Positions 11,684 to 19,869 of a stretch of DNA of 38,213 bases are shown here, piece after piece. Every line of letters begins with the position of its first letter. Within the stretch, counting starts at the first letter, position 1. Source of the stretch: Verrucomicrobiaceae bacterium (GTDB taxonomy: Bacteria > Verrucomicrobiota > Verrucomicrobiae > Verrucomicrobiales > Akkermansiaceae). The notes beneath the pieces are model-generated. The model searched no databases. It saw only the letters and a list, made by a program, of their open reading frames with translations, and was not told where the DNA came from. The stretch spans positions 1 through 38,213 of the forward strand of contig RPOS01000024.1 in assembly GCA_003820635.1 (NCBI GenBank), given 5' to 3'. Both the position numbers and the translations under genes were made by a program.

Positions 11684-13807
11684 ATGCCGGATTGGATCGC
11701 ACATAGCCCGCGCGGATTGCTGGTCGCCTTGTTGGGCTCGCTGGCTCTGGTGCTGGCCGCGCCCGGCCAGACGCAGCCGCCTGCGGCACCCGCGCAGTTC
11801 GATCCGTCCGATGTCTATTTCCAAGGCTACCTCGCCGTGCGCGCCGCCGAGCAGTTGGAGACCGCCGGAGACTTCGCCGGGGCACTGGAAAAACTCGAGA
11901 AAGCCAGCGAACTTTTCAACGCCGTGCGCCAATACCATCCGGAGTGGAAACCGGCCATGGTCGGCGGCCGCAGCGAAAAAACCACCGAGACCATCGGCCG
12001 CGTGCGCCCGCTGGCCGAAGAAGCCATCCGCAAGAACCGCAGTGCCGTGGCGGAACTTGAAGGCGGCGTGAAACAATCCGGTGAAATCACCGATGCACCC
12101 CTGCCCCCCGCGCCCGGCATTCTCGAGGTGGACCCGCTTGCCGCCCGCCGCCTCTCCGAAGCGGAGGCCGAGCTCCAACGCCTGCGCGCCGCTGCAGGCA
12201 CGGCCGAGTCGGAAGCCATTCAGGACTTGCAAGCCCGCCTTCGCGCCGCGGAAACCACCGCGCAGGGTCTCCGCGCACGGCTCATGGCCGCTCCCGTTGA
12301 AAAGGAAATGTCCGCCCTCAACCGCCGCATCGAGACGTTGGAGCAGGAACGCGAGGCCATGGCCATGGCCCTCAGCCAGAGCCGCAGCGCCCACACCGAG
12401 GCCATGGCGCGCATTGCCACGCTTGAGGCTGACCTCGCCACCATGCGGCAAAAACAGGCCGACCTCGAACGCAACCTCAAGACCGAACGCAAAGTGGCCA
12501 ACTCCGTCGTCGCCGGCCAACGCCGCCAACTCGACGCACTCGAGCGCGAACTCGACAAGAAAAACACCGAACTTACCAAGGCCAACGAGCGCATCGCCGG
12601 CCTGATCAACGAACTCCAGGAAAGCCGCGAGGCCTTCAGCCAGCTCCGCGACGAGCGCGATTCCCTGCTGCGCGAGCGCGACCAGATGGCCGCCCTGCTC
12701 AAGCTCAACGAAGCCGGCCGCATCCAGGAACTCATCGAGCAAAACATGGCCCTCGCCCGGAACCTGCGCGAAGCCAATGAGAAGGTGGACCGCCTCTACC
12801 GCGAGAGCAATGCCGACAAGGACGCCTACACCGAGGCCCTGCGGGATCTCGCCATCGCCAAGTCCCAGATCAACCGCCTCCAGCAGGACAAGCGCGAGCA
12901 GGACCAACGCCTTGCGGAACTCGAAAGCCGCCTCAAGAGCGAGCAAGAGGCGCTCGCCACCGGCCAGGTCAGCGCGGACCCCGCGGAGGTGGAGATGCTG
13001 CGCGAGATCATCAAGCGCCAGCTCCGCGTGCAGGAACGCCGCCGCCAGGCGCGCGATCTGTTAGTGGAGGCGGCCAAGGAGCTTGGCGCCAAGGACGAGC
13101 GCCTCGCCCAGGCCATCCAGTTGTTTGATGCCCAGGAAATCGCCCTCTCGCCCGAGGAGCAGAAACTCGTCGCCGCACAGCAGGTGGATGGCGAGTTCAT
13201 CTCCCCCTTCGCCCGGGACCGCGCCAGCGTGGACCGCTCCACCTCGGAGCTCAACCGGGACATTTCCGCGTTCGAACGCACTGCCGAGAAATCCTTCATC
13301 GCCGGGCGCATGCTGCCCACCCGCGAGCTCTATCAGATGATTCTCGAGCAACACCCCGGCCACACGCCATCGCTCTGCAAGCTCGGCGTCGTCCACCTCA
13401 GGCTGGAGGAACCGTCTGCCGCAGTGGATGCCTTCCGCCGCGCCGTGGAGCTCGATTCCGGAAATTCCTACGCTTTCCGCATGCTCGGTTTCTCCCTGAT
13501 GAAACTCGGCGACCTGCCGGCTGCCGAGCAAGCGGTGCGCCAGTCCGTGGAGCTCGCACCCACCGATGCCAAGAGCCAGATGCTGCTGGCCACACTCTGC
13601 TACCGCCTCGGCCGCGCGGGCCAGGCCGAGTCCCACTTCAAGGCCGCGATCAACGCGGACCCCATGCCCAGCGAACCCTATTACAATCTCGCGCTGCTCT
13701 GCTCGCGGGACCGCCGCATGGAAGACGCGCGCAACTACTATCAACAAGCCCTCGAACGCGGAGCCGTGCCGGACCCCGCGCTCGAGAAAAAGCTGTCCAA
13801 GCAATGA
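11684..13807 (+). CDS. Exported coiled-coil protein with C-terminal TPR repeats
   Basis: A 707-residue protein. A hydrophobic segment at about 11-27 (LLVALLGSLALVLAAP) is a signal peptide or N-terminal anchor. Residues 35-130 carry an alpha-helical region starting AAEQLETAGDFAGALEKLEKA, itself TPR-like. From about 145 to 470 the protein is heptad-rich, charged and Glu/Arg/Leu-dominated, a long coiled coil. Residues 550-700 hold TPR repeats (for example LCKLGVVHLRLEEPSAAVDAFRRAVELD). Such proteins usually scaffold envelope complexes; no enzymatic motif is visible. Its stop codon overlaps the start of a lipoprotein gene by four bases (ATGA), so the two are translationally coupled and may work together. 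Confidence 0.7.
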   Translation: MPDWIAHSPRGLLVALLGSLALVLAAPGQTQPPAAPAQFDPSDVYFQGYLAVRAAEQLETAGDFAGALEKLEKASELFNAVRQYHPEWKPAMVGGRSEKTTETIGRVRPLAEEAIRKNRSAVAELEGGVKQSGEITDAPLPPAPGILEVDPLAARRLSEAEAELQRLRAAAGTAESEAIQDLQARLRAAETTAQGLRARLMAAPVEKEMSALNRRIETLEQEREAMAMALSQSRSAHTEAMARIATLEADLATMRQKQADLERNLKTERKVANSVVAGQRRQLDALERELDKKNTELTKANERIAGLINELQESREAFSQLRDERDSLLRERDQMAALLKLNEAGRIQELIEQNMALARNLREANEKVDRLYRESNADKDAYTEALRDLAIAKSQINRLQQDKREQDQRLAELESRLKSEQEALATGQVSADPAEVEMLREIIKRQLRVQERRRQARDLLVEAAKELGAKDERLAQAIQLFDAQEIALSPEEQKLVAAQQVDGEFISPFARDRASVDRSTSELNRDISAFERTAEKSFIAGRMLPTRELYQMILEQHPGHTPSLCKLGVVHLRLEEPSAAVDAFRRAVELDSGNSYAFRMLGFSLMKLGDLPAAEQAVRQSVELAPTDAKSQMLLATLCYRLGRAGQAESHFKAAINADPMPSEPYYNLALLCSRDRRMEDARNYYQQALERGAVPDPALEKKLSKQ

Positions 13808-14382
13808 GATTTTCCCGCTCCATCCTGCTGCCGCTGGTATGGCTGGCGGCTTCCTGCGCCTCGGACAAAGGCAGTTCCTCCGCGCCGGAACCGGTCAAGC
13901 CGCTCAGCCAGCGGCTCTCCGAGAGCAACGGCTACAAGCAGGACGCCAATGGCAACTGGGTGCCCAAAACCGACAAGCGCAGCTCCTTCGAATCCCAGGG
14001 TGAATCGCCGTATTTCAAGGGTGAATACGGCAAAAAGGATTACCAAACCGGCGACTACTCCAAAAAATCCTGGTGGGGCAACAAGGACTATGGCCGCCAG
14101 CCATACACCGGAAAAACCGACGGCAGCCGCTTCCAGCAAGCCTCCCGCCTCGATGGCCAGGGTGCCCGCGAATCCGGCAGCGCCGCCGATGTGGCGGACG
14201 CCTATCAGACCGGTGGCTACGCCACCTCCGCCGCCCGCGAGTCTGCCACCGGCGGCATCCAAAAATCCTCCGACGCCGAGACCGACGCCCGCCGCCGCGT
14301 TTTCCAACAGCCGGAAATCATCGACTGGCGGGAGCAACGCTCGCTCAGCCTGGAGCAGTCGAAGGGGATTCTGGGGCGCTGA
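13804..14382 (+). CDS. Hypothetical lipoprotein, Lys/Tyr/Ser-rich
   Basis: A 192-residue protein with a lipoprotein signal peptide (lipobox LAASC, Cys18). The mature part is hydrophilic and low in hydrophobic residues, with Lys-Tyr-Gly-Asp-rich runs such as YFKGEYGKKDYQTGDYSKKS and a C-terminal QPEIIDWREQRSLSLEQSKG segment. It looks intrinsically disordered. I do not recognise the family. It overlaps the upstream coiled-coil/TPR gene by ATGA and probably acts with it at the envelope. Its last 38 bp overlap the 3' end of the convergent amidohydrolase-like gene. Confidence 0.65.
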   Translation: MRFSRSILLPLVWLAASCASDKGSSSAPEPVKPLSQRLSESNGYKQDANGNWVPKTDKRSSFESQGESPYFKGEYGKKDYQTGDYSKKSWWGNKDYGRQPYTGKTDGSRFQQASRLDGQGARESGSAADVADAYQTGGYATSAARESATGGIQKSSDAETDARRRVFQQPEIIDWREQRSLSLEQSKGILGR

Positions 14383-15055
14383 GCGCATCCGTCTCCGCCA
14401 CCGCCCGCGCCAGTGAATCCAGCAGCACTTTCTTGAGCGTCTCCCATCGCCACGGCCGGCCTTCCAGAAAGAAACTTTGCGCCGCGGTGAGCCGCAGCTG
14501 GGCGTATTGCGCCGCCGGAAATTCCCGCACCAGATGCGCCGGTGCCGCCGCCGGTTCCACGCCGCGCACGTGCAGCACATCCACCTCCGCGCTGTGCAGC
14601 AGCCCGCGCCAAGCCGCGGCGATGCTTTCAGCAAGCGGCGCCTGCGGCGGAGTTTCTAACAGCACCCGGCCGTCGATTTCCGCAGAAGTGTGGATCATCA
14701 CATGAAGCACCGCGGCATGGCGTTGCAAGTCCCCGCCGATGCGCTGGGCCAGTTGCGTGCGGAACGGCCGCTCGTGGCGCTCGATGAGCTTCGCCCGCGT
14801 GGCCTCCGGCAGTTTCAGGGAAAACCGGCTCCAGCGCGCATCGCCGTCCTGCTCCAGATCGATCAACAGGCGTGTCACATCGCCATGCACCAACGGCGTG
14901 CGGAATTTCATGCTGAAGGCCTGCGCCAGATTGAGCGATCCCGGCTCCCAGCCCGCGGTTGACGCCACCTCATCCTCTGCCCCGCGGAAAAGCTCGCGAT
15001 GCGCCTCCGGCACCGCGCAGGTCGCGTGTTCACAACTGAAAAGAAATGTCGTCAT
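14345..15055 (-). CDS. N-formylglutamate amidohydrolase-family protein
   Basis: A 236-residue protein. The start MTTFLFSCEHATCAVP matches the N-terminal strand and metal-site motif of the N-formylglutamate amidohydrolase (HutG-like) family, in which (S/C)xHa...vP is conserved; GDVTRLLIDLEQD and VLHVMIHTSAEID are the following conserved blocks. These zinc hydrolases cleave N-formylglutamate in histidine degradation, but the family also contains uncharacterised members and no other hut gene is nearby, so a histidine role is not supported by context. ATG 15055 is preferred to an upstream in-frame ATG (15112) because the motif begins there. The 3' end overlaps the convergent lipoprotein gene. Confidence 0.72.
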   Translation of the reverse strand: MTTFLFSCEHATCAVPEAHRELFRGAEDEVASTAGWEPGSLNLAQAFSMKFRTPLVHGDVTRLLIDLEQDGDARWSRFSLKLPEATRAKLIERHERPFRTQLAQRIGGDLQRHAAVLHVMIHTSAEIDGRVLLETPPQAPLAESIAAAWRGLLHSAEVDVLHVRGVEPAAAPAHLVREFPAAQYAQLRLTAAQSFFLEGRPWRWETLKKVLLDSLARAVAETDALSAPESPSTAPG

Positions 15056-15149
15056 GGATTCAGCCCATCCAATCACGGACCGGCCATCTCCGCCAACCCG
15101 TAAAACGGACACGGCCGCCGCATCTGGAAATCGCGACTACCGAGGGAAG

Positions 15150-16157
15150 TCATGCGCGGAGTTTCTCCAGCGTCGAGCGCACGATGGCCTCGATTTGCGC
15201 GGCATCCGGCAGTCCGGCGACCGGGACCTGGCAATGAGCGGCAGCTTCGGAAAACCCGCACTCGGCCAAGAGGCAGGCGAGCTTGGAGCGGATGGCGTCG
15301 AAATGCGCCTGCTCGTGCGGACTCATCGGCTGCGGGCCGCGGCCGGTATCGAAGCCGCGCAGGTTGACGCCCTCGCGGAAACCTTCGGGGAAATTGCCCG
15401 CGGCGAACATCGTCTTGATGAGTTCAAGCAGTTTGAACTGGATACGCCTGGCCTCCTTGATGTCGCCGGAAACAAAGCTGTTGTAGAGTTTCATCACGGC
15501 TTCCGGCGCGACGCCGCTGGTGGCGATGGTGCCGCCGTCGGCTCCCATCAGCAGCACGGGCAGCAGGATTTCCTCGCAGCCGATGAGGCAGGAGAAGTCC
15601 GGGCGGATGGCCTTGACCTCGCTGAGAGTGTCCATGAAGCGCGGCATGTCGCGGCTGCTGTCCTTGATGCCGACGATGCGCGGGCAATCGGCGGCGAGGC
15701 GCTTCACCACCTCCAGGCTGATCTCGTTGGAAAACTGCGGAATGTTATACAACAGGATGTCGATGGGCGATTGCCGGGCGATTTCGCGGAAGTAATGTTC
15801 GATGCTCTGCTGGCTGACCTTGAAATAATACGGCCCGGTAATGGAAACCGCGCGGCAGCCGAGGTCTGCATAGCGTTTGCAGGCGTCAAGCACGGTGGCG
15901 ATGTTCGGCTCGGCGGCACCGGCCAGGATCGGCACGCGGCCGCGGTTCTCGCTGGCCATGATTTCCACCACGCGGATGCGCTCCTCGAAACTCAGACGGA
16001 TGAATTCGCCGGTGGAGCCGTTCGGATAAAGTCCGCTCACGCCCTTGTCGATGAGCCACGAGGTGTAGCGGCGCAGTTCGCCTTCGTTGATGCGGTTGTC
16101 GGGGTGGAGGGGAACCACGTTCGGGGTGAAAATCCCCTGGATCGGTTTTGAATTCAT
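15150..16157 (-). CDS. DapA/N-acetylneuraminate lyase-family aldolase
   Basis: A 335-residue class I aldolase of the DHDPS/NAL superfamily (TIM barrel). The Schiff-base lysine is Lys165 in GIKDSS, the catalytic tyrosine Tyr137 in LLYNIPQF, and the carboxylate-binding loop is NGSTGEF (46-52). It is about 40 residues longer than typical DapA, with a C-terminal extension (about 290-335) ending in a Cys/His-containing helix. Retro-aldol cleavage of a sugar acid such as sialic acid or a 2-keto-3-deoxy acid is plausible. Lysine biosynthesis is less likely because dapB (19035-19781) lies beyond a pseudogene block. Start ATG 16157 is chosen over 16175 by similarity. It sits 18 bp after a decayed cyclase gene, once perhaps its operon partner. 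Confidence 0.78.
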   Translation of the reverse strand: MNSKPIQGIFTPNVVPLHPDNRINEGELRRYTSWLIDKGVSGLYPNGSTGEFIRLSFEERIRVVEIMASENRGRVPILAGAAEPNIATVLDACKRYADLGCRAVSITGPYYFKVSQQSIEHYFREIARQSPIDILLYNIPQFSNEISLEVVKRLAADCPRIVGIKDSSRDMPRFMDTLSEVKAIRPDFSCLIGCEEILLPVLLMGADGGTIATSGVAPEAVMKLYNSFVSGDIKEARRIQFKLLELIKTMFAAGNFPEGFREGVNLRGFDTGRGPQPMSPHEQAHFDAIRSKLACLLAECGFSEAAAHCQVPVAGLPDAAQIEAIVRSTLEKLRA

Positions 16158-16175
16158 GGCGGGCTGGGAAATCAA

Positions 16176-16830
16176 TCAGTGTTCCGTGCGCAGTAGCGCC
16201 CGGCACCAGCCGCCGTCAACCCCTTGCAGGTTCACCGGAGCGGCGAGCAATTCGTAGGTTCCGGCGGCCACATCCCGCAAGCAGATGTTTTCCAAAATCA
16301 GGGTTCCCATTCCGAGCAACTCGAGGTGGGCGGGAAAGGTTGGCTCGGTGGGAGGATCTATGGTTGGATAATCGAGGCCGACCGTGTTGCGTACATCATT
16401 CCGCCGCGCTTTGGTGGATGTAGATGAAGCCCGGATTCCACGGCTAGTGCCAGTAGTCCGTCGCGCTGTTGCGGGTCTTGAAGAGCAGACGCTTGACGCC
16501 GTCTCGCACGCCGGCGCGGTCGAGGGCCGGGCCGCAGACACAGGATTTCTCAGCTGTTAGATCAAGCACCTGGCATTCTCCCAACCAGTGGTCGAGCGGT
16601 ATTTCGCGCGGTTTTTTGCCGCCCGGGATGAAGTGCCACGGTGCATCGACATGAGTGCCGTGATGCAGGCCGCCGTGGTAGAAGCCGCCGTTGGTCGGAT
16701 CGCCGTTTTCGTGGGACCAGCCCGGCTAGGAAAACTCCGGCGGCGGATCGCCCGGAAAAAATGAGGCGGTGGGCGTGGAAAATTCGAGCCACTGCGGAGC
16801 GATCGGGCTCTATGGCCGGCAAGCGACAAG
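16176..16830 (-). pseudogene. Decayed cyclase-family (kynurenine formamidase-like) gene
   Basis: Translating the minus strand gives a recognisable cyclase-family protein with inactivating changes. The N-terminal part reads PIAPQWLEFSTPTASFFPGD, then an in-frame TAG (near 16726), then HHGTHVDAPWHF, the family metal-binding motif (HGTHxDAPxHF). A second TAG follows (near 16445), then a frameshift near 16390. The C-terminus continues as NTVGLDYPTIDPP and GTLILENICLRDVAAGTYEL, matching the family's end, to the stop at 16176. The true N-terminus is missing, replaced by the sequence joining it to the sulfatase stub upstream. Functional members are metal-dependent hydrolases of formamides or related cyclic substrates. 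At least two stops and one frameshift make decay far more likely than sequence error. Confidence 0.8.
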
Positions 16831-16853
16831 CAGGGGCCTGGTGGCCTTCGCGC

Positions 16854-17198
16854 TCACGCACTCGGATGATAGACGTCGTATTTGTCGTCGTCCGGATTGC
16901 ACTCGATGCCCACATGCTGCTGGTCGCGTCCGGTCATGAGTCCTGCCCGTGACGGAATGCACTGCGTGGCGCTGACATAGCCTTGTGAGAACTCCACACC
17001 GTTGGCGGCGAGTCGGTCGAGATTCGGCGTCCTGACGTCGGGCGTCCTGAGGAAGCCCGCGTCACCCCAGCTTTGGTCGTCGGCCAGAATGAGGATCAGA
17101 TTCGGGCGGCTGGCTGGCTCGGCTTCGATGCCAGGATGGGAAACGAAGAACAAGCCGGTGAGCAATGGGTGGATTAGAGAAATGGGATGTTTGCTCAT
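16854..17198 (-). pseudogene. Arylsulfatase N-terminal fragment
   Basis: A 114-residue fragment of a secreted sulfatase, whose family is normally 450-600 residues. It has a signal peptide (MSKHPISLIHPLLTGLFFVS), the metal-binding start RPNLILILADDQSWGDAG (Asp40, Asp41), and the formylglycine motif CIPSRAGLMTGR with Cys80. Translation stops after KYDVYHPSA, and the remaining three quarters, including the metal ligands and substrate-binding half, are absent. The sequence then runs into the decayed cyclase gene, so a deletion probably joined the two. An intact copy would have removed sulfate esters from polysaccharides, fitting the fucosidase upstream. The 257 bp on its 5' side (17199-17455) hold nothing I recognise. 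Confidence 0.82.
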
Positions 17199-17455
17199 GG
17201 TTTCATAGGGTTAGGTTCATGGTCCAAAAACCTCAAGTGCAGGCACTCATAACGGCAGACCTTATCCGAATGCGGGTCTTGGTCCTTACTCCGCCTGCCA
17301 TTCTTTAGCACCATGGTGCCAACGCGGTTGCGGGAACCACGTGTCCTGCGATGCCTTTGGGCTGTGCTCGAAGCTGGCGTGCCCCGAACTCTAACTCCAC
17401 CATCATTCCTTCACGCGTTGCTGACGAAGAGCCGGATTTTTCCCGCGCCCGCCCA

Positions 17456-18991
17456 TCACTCCGCCCTCGAGAGGCGGTTGATGCCGCGCTGGAGAAGCTG
17501 CGAGTCCACCGCAGTGGAGATGGCTTCGTCGAGATTCACTGTCAGATTCTCATCGGCGAAATCGATGGTGTGGAGTTCTCCGTCGTGATCCTCGAATGCC
17601 TTGATGAGGCTTTTCATGTCGCGGATGTCGCGGCCGTTGACCTTGCGGACGATGAGATTGCGCAGGCGCTCGTAGCCGATGGTGGCGGGCGTGGGAATCG
17701 CGCCGCTCAGGAAAACCACGCGGTCCATGGATTCCTCGTATTTCTCCGGGTTTTCAAAGGTGTCCAGCAGGTTGAGCGGCGCGCGGGAGCGCCAGTCCTC
17801 GCCGAAGCTTTCCAACAGCGGCAGCGTGAGTTCCTGGAAGATCATGCCGCCCTTGACCAGATAGGTCGGAGCCTTGTCGTAAAGATGGTTGGGTACCAGC
17901 CGTGCTTGGTCATCCTCGCGCTCGACCTTTACCTCCAGTTCCAGCGGCTTGCCCTCGCGCAACAACGAGAGGGTGACGGCATCGCCGCTGGATTTGGTCC
18001 CACGGATCAGATGCCCCCACGAGACGCTGCCATAACTCGGATGTTGATAGTAGCCGCGGCGGTCGATCTGCTGGCCGTCCACGGCGAGCAGGACATCGCC
18101 CTTCAGGACGCCGGCGCGTTCGGCCGCACCGCCCTTGCGGACGCTGCGGATGTAGATGCCGCCCTGCTCGTCGCCGAGTTTGAGCCATTGGCGCAGGGAG
18201 TTATCCTCGGTGCGCGCGATGGCCACGCCGAGACTGGGAAATCCGCCGTATTGGCCGCCGGTGGCCTCCTTGATGAAGCGGGCGAGGATGTCCGTGGAAA
18301 CCACATCGCAGATTTGATCCTTGGAGTTGTAGCTGAGCAAAACCCCGGCGAGCTTGCGCTCATGAAGGACGGGCAGTGTGAAGCTGCTGGCGGCGCTCTG
18401 CATGGATGCCTTGACGAGATACGTCAGGAAACTCTGGCCGGGCAGCAGGTTGGATGTCATCTCCACGCTTTGCAGCGTGCCGGGTGTGAGCAGCGGCAGG
18501 CCGTTGTCCTCGAGTTGCAGAACATCCAGCGTGGTTCCGATGACGGGCGGAGTGGTGATTTCAAAAGGAACCGTGTTGGCGAAAAACTCTGTGCCCTGTT
18601 CCTCGGATGCCGGGCCTAACAGCGCGAGGTTCGCCTCATGATCCACGGCGATCACCCGGGCCGGCGTGAAACGGCTGCCGTCCGCGGATTCGAATTCGAG
18701 ATAAGTCGCATCCGCCACGAGCTCGGCGGTGGTGATGACGAGTTGCGGCCCGATGATGGCGGCCAGCGCGCGGCGGCGGCCCGGCGGGTTCTTCTCCCAC
18801 GGCTGCCAGAGGTTCCATGACTGCTGGGTGGAATTGACGCGGACGACGGAGGATTTCACGTCCCACGGAGTGGCGGCGGGGGCCACCGTTTCATCTACTG
18901 CGGCGGGCTTTTCGGACGGGCTGTTTTTGGATTCCGGCGGCTGGCAGGAAAGGAGGGTGAAAAGAAGTGGAAGGAGCAGCAGCGGGCGCAT
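17456..18991 (-). CDS. Deg/HtrA-like lipoprotein without catalytic triad, with PDZ domains
   Basis: A 511-residue lipoprotein (lipobox LLSC, Cys16). Residues about 45-240 follow the order of an HtrA trypsin-fold domain, but each catalytic position looks replaced: the TNNHVV region reads TTAELVADA (86-94), the DLAVL region reads NLALL (Asn121), and the GNSGGP region reads AASSFTLPV (about 200-208). A PDZ domain follows (GGIYIRSVRKGGAAERAGVL, about 277-296). The C-terminal region (about 360-500) includes YLVKGGMIFQELTLPLLE and LIVRKVNGRDIRDMKSLIKA, resembling the extra PDZ-like domain of Deg9-type proteases. It is probably a non-proteolytic periplasmic binding protein or chaperone. ATG 18991 is chosen for the signal peptide (start uncertain by a base or so from manual counting). 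Confidence 0.7.
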   Translation of the reverse strand: MRPLLLLPLLFTLLSCQPPESKNSPSEKPAAVDETVAPAATPWDVKSSVVRVNSTQQSWNLWQPWEKNPPGRRRALAAIIGPQLVITTAELVADATYLEFESADGSRFTPARVIAVDHEANLALLGPASEEQGTEFFANTVPFEITTPPVIGTTLDVLQLEDNGLPLLTPGTLQSVEMTSNLLPGQSFLTYLVKASMQSAASSFTLPVLHERKLAGVLLSYNSKDQICDVVSTDILARFIKEATGGQYGGFPSLGVAIARTEDNSLRQWLKLGDEQGGIYIRSVRKGGAAERAGVLKGDVLLAVDGQQIDRRGYYQHPSYGSVSWGHLIRGTKSSGDAVTLSLLREGKPLELEVKVEREDDQARLVPNHLYDKAPTYLVKGGMIFQELTLPLLESFGEDWRSRAPLNLLDTFENPEKYEESMDRVVFLSGAIPTPATIGYERLRNLIVRKVNGRDIRDMKSLIKAFEDHDGELHTIDFADENLTVNLDEAISTAVDSQLLQRGINRLSRAE

Positions 18992-19034
18992 GGTGGAATG
19001 GTGGGTGGAAATCTGAAATCTACAATCCGCAATC

Positions 19035-19781
19035 TTAGAATCCCTGCTTAAGACCCAGCACGTCCTGCATGTCATACAGCCCGGCGGGCTTGCCCTGCAG
19101 CCAGACGGCGGCGTGCACCGCTCCGGCCGCGAAGGTGAGGCGGGAGGAGGCCTTGTGCGTGAGTTCGACGCGCTCGCCATCGGCTGCGAAAATCACGGTG
19201 TGGTCGCCCACCACGTCGCCGCCGCGCAGCGTGTGCATGCCGATTTCACGCGGCTTGCGCGGGCCGATGTTGCCGACGCGGCCATGGGCGATATCGTCCT
19301 GATAGGAAGTGCCGGTTTCGGCGTTGAGGATCTCTAACAAAGTGCGGGCGGTGCCGGAGGGCGCGTCGATCTTATGGCGGTGATGCATCTCGGTGACCTC
19401 GATGTCGAAGCGATCCTGGGTGAGGATGCGAGCCGCCTGGCGGGTGAGCCAGAACAGCGTGTTCACGCCCACCGAGTAGTTGGATGCGAAAACGACGGGT
19501 AGTTGTTGCGCCGCCTGATGGATCAGGGCGCGCTCGGCATCGGTGTGGCCGGTGGTGCCGATGACGATGTGGCTGCCATGTTTCAGAGCGGCTTGGATGA
19601 CTTGGGCGGTGAAGGAATGCACGGTGAAATCAATGATGCAGGATGCCTGCGCGGCGGCGGCATCGAGATCCTCGCCCACGTCGTGGGTGGCGGCGACGGT
19701 GACACGGGGTTCCGCGGCGGCGGCCTGGAGCAAGGCCTGGCCCATGCGGCCGGATTTTCCTGTGATGAGTAGTTCTAACAT
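19035..19781 (-). CDS. dapB: 4-hydroxy-tetrahydrodipicolinate reductase
   Basis: A 248-residue cytoplasmic enzyme of lysine and diaminopimelate synthesis, reducing HTPA to tetrahydrodipicolinate with NAD(P)H. The Rossmann motif is GKSGRMG (8-14), IIDFTVHSFT follows, and the family signature EMHHRHKIDAPSGTA (131-145) carries the catalytic His and Lys. FASNYSVGVNTLFWL is the conserved inter-domain segment. Length and architecture are normal. The start codon is part of ATGTTAG, one of the recurring TGTTAG hexamers. dapA is not adjacent; neighbours are the Deg-like lipoprotein downstream and a TPR protein upstream, all on the minus strand with short AT-rich spacers. Confidence 0.95.
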   Translation of the reverse strand: MLELLITGKSGRMGQALLQAAAAEPRVTVAATHDVGEDLDAAAAQASCIIDFTVHSFTAQVIQAALKHGSHIVIGTTGHTDAERALIHQAAQQLPVVFASNYSVGVNTLFWLTRQAARILTQDRFDIEVTEMHHRHKIDAPSGTARTLLEILNAETGTSYQDDIAHGRVGNIGPRKPREIGMHTLRGGDVVGDHTVIFAADGERVELTHKASSRLTFAAGAVHAAVWLQGKPAGLYDMQDVLGLKQGF

Positions 19782-19783
19782 GA

Positions 19784-19811
19784 ATTTGAGATTTGAGATT
19801 TGAGATTTGTG
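19784..19811. repeat. 7-bp tandem repeat, four units
   Basis: ATTTGAG occurs three times in a row, then once as ATTTGTG, immediately upstream of dapB. It is strikingly AT-rich against the surrounding GC-rich coding sequence. The rest of this spacer (to about 19869) continues with imperfect GTCTTGAA-like units. Confidence 0.75.
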
Positions 19812-19869
19812 GTATGAGCGATGCGACTGTGCTGCGGCTTCTTATCTTGCGTCTTGAAGTCTTGTGTCT

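Noticed and set aside
17199..17455. A gene in the spacer between the sulfatase stub and the Deg-like gene
   Set aside because: The only open frames are short, overlap the Deg-like gene in the wrong strand and show no domain.
15150..19781. The DapA-family gene and dapB as one lysine operon
   Set aside because: They are separated by a pseudogene block and the Deg-like gene, and the aldolase has a long C-terminal extension unlike ordinary DapA.
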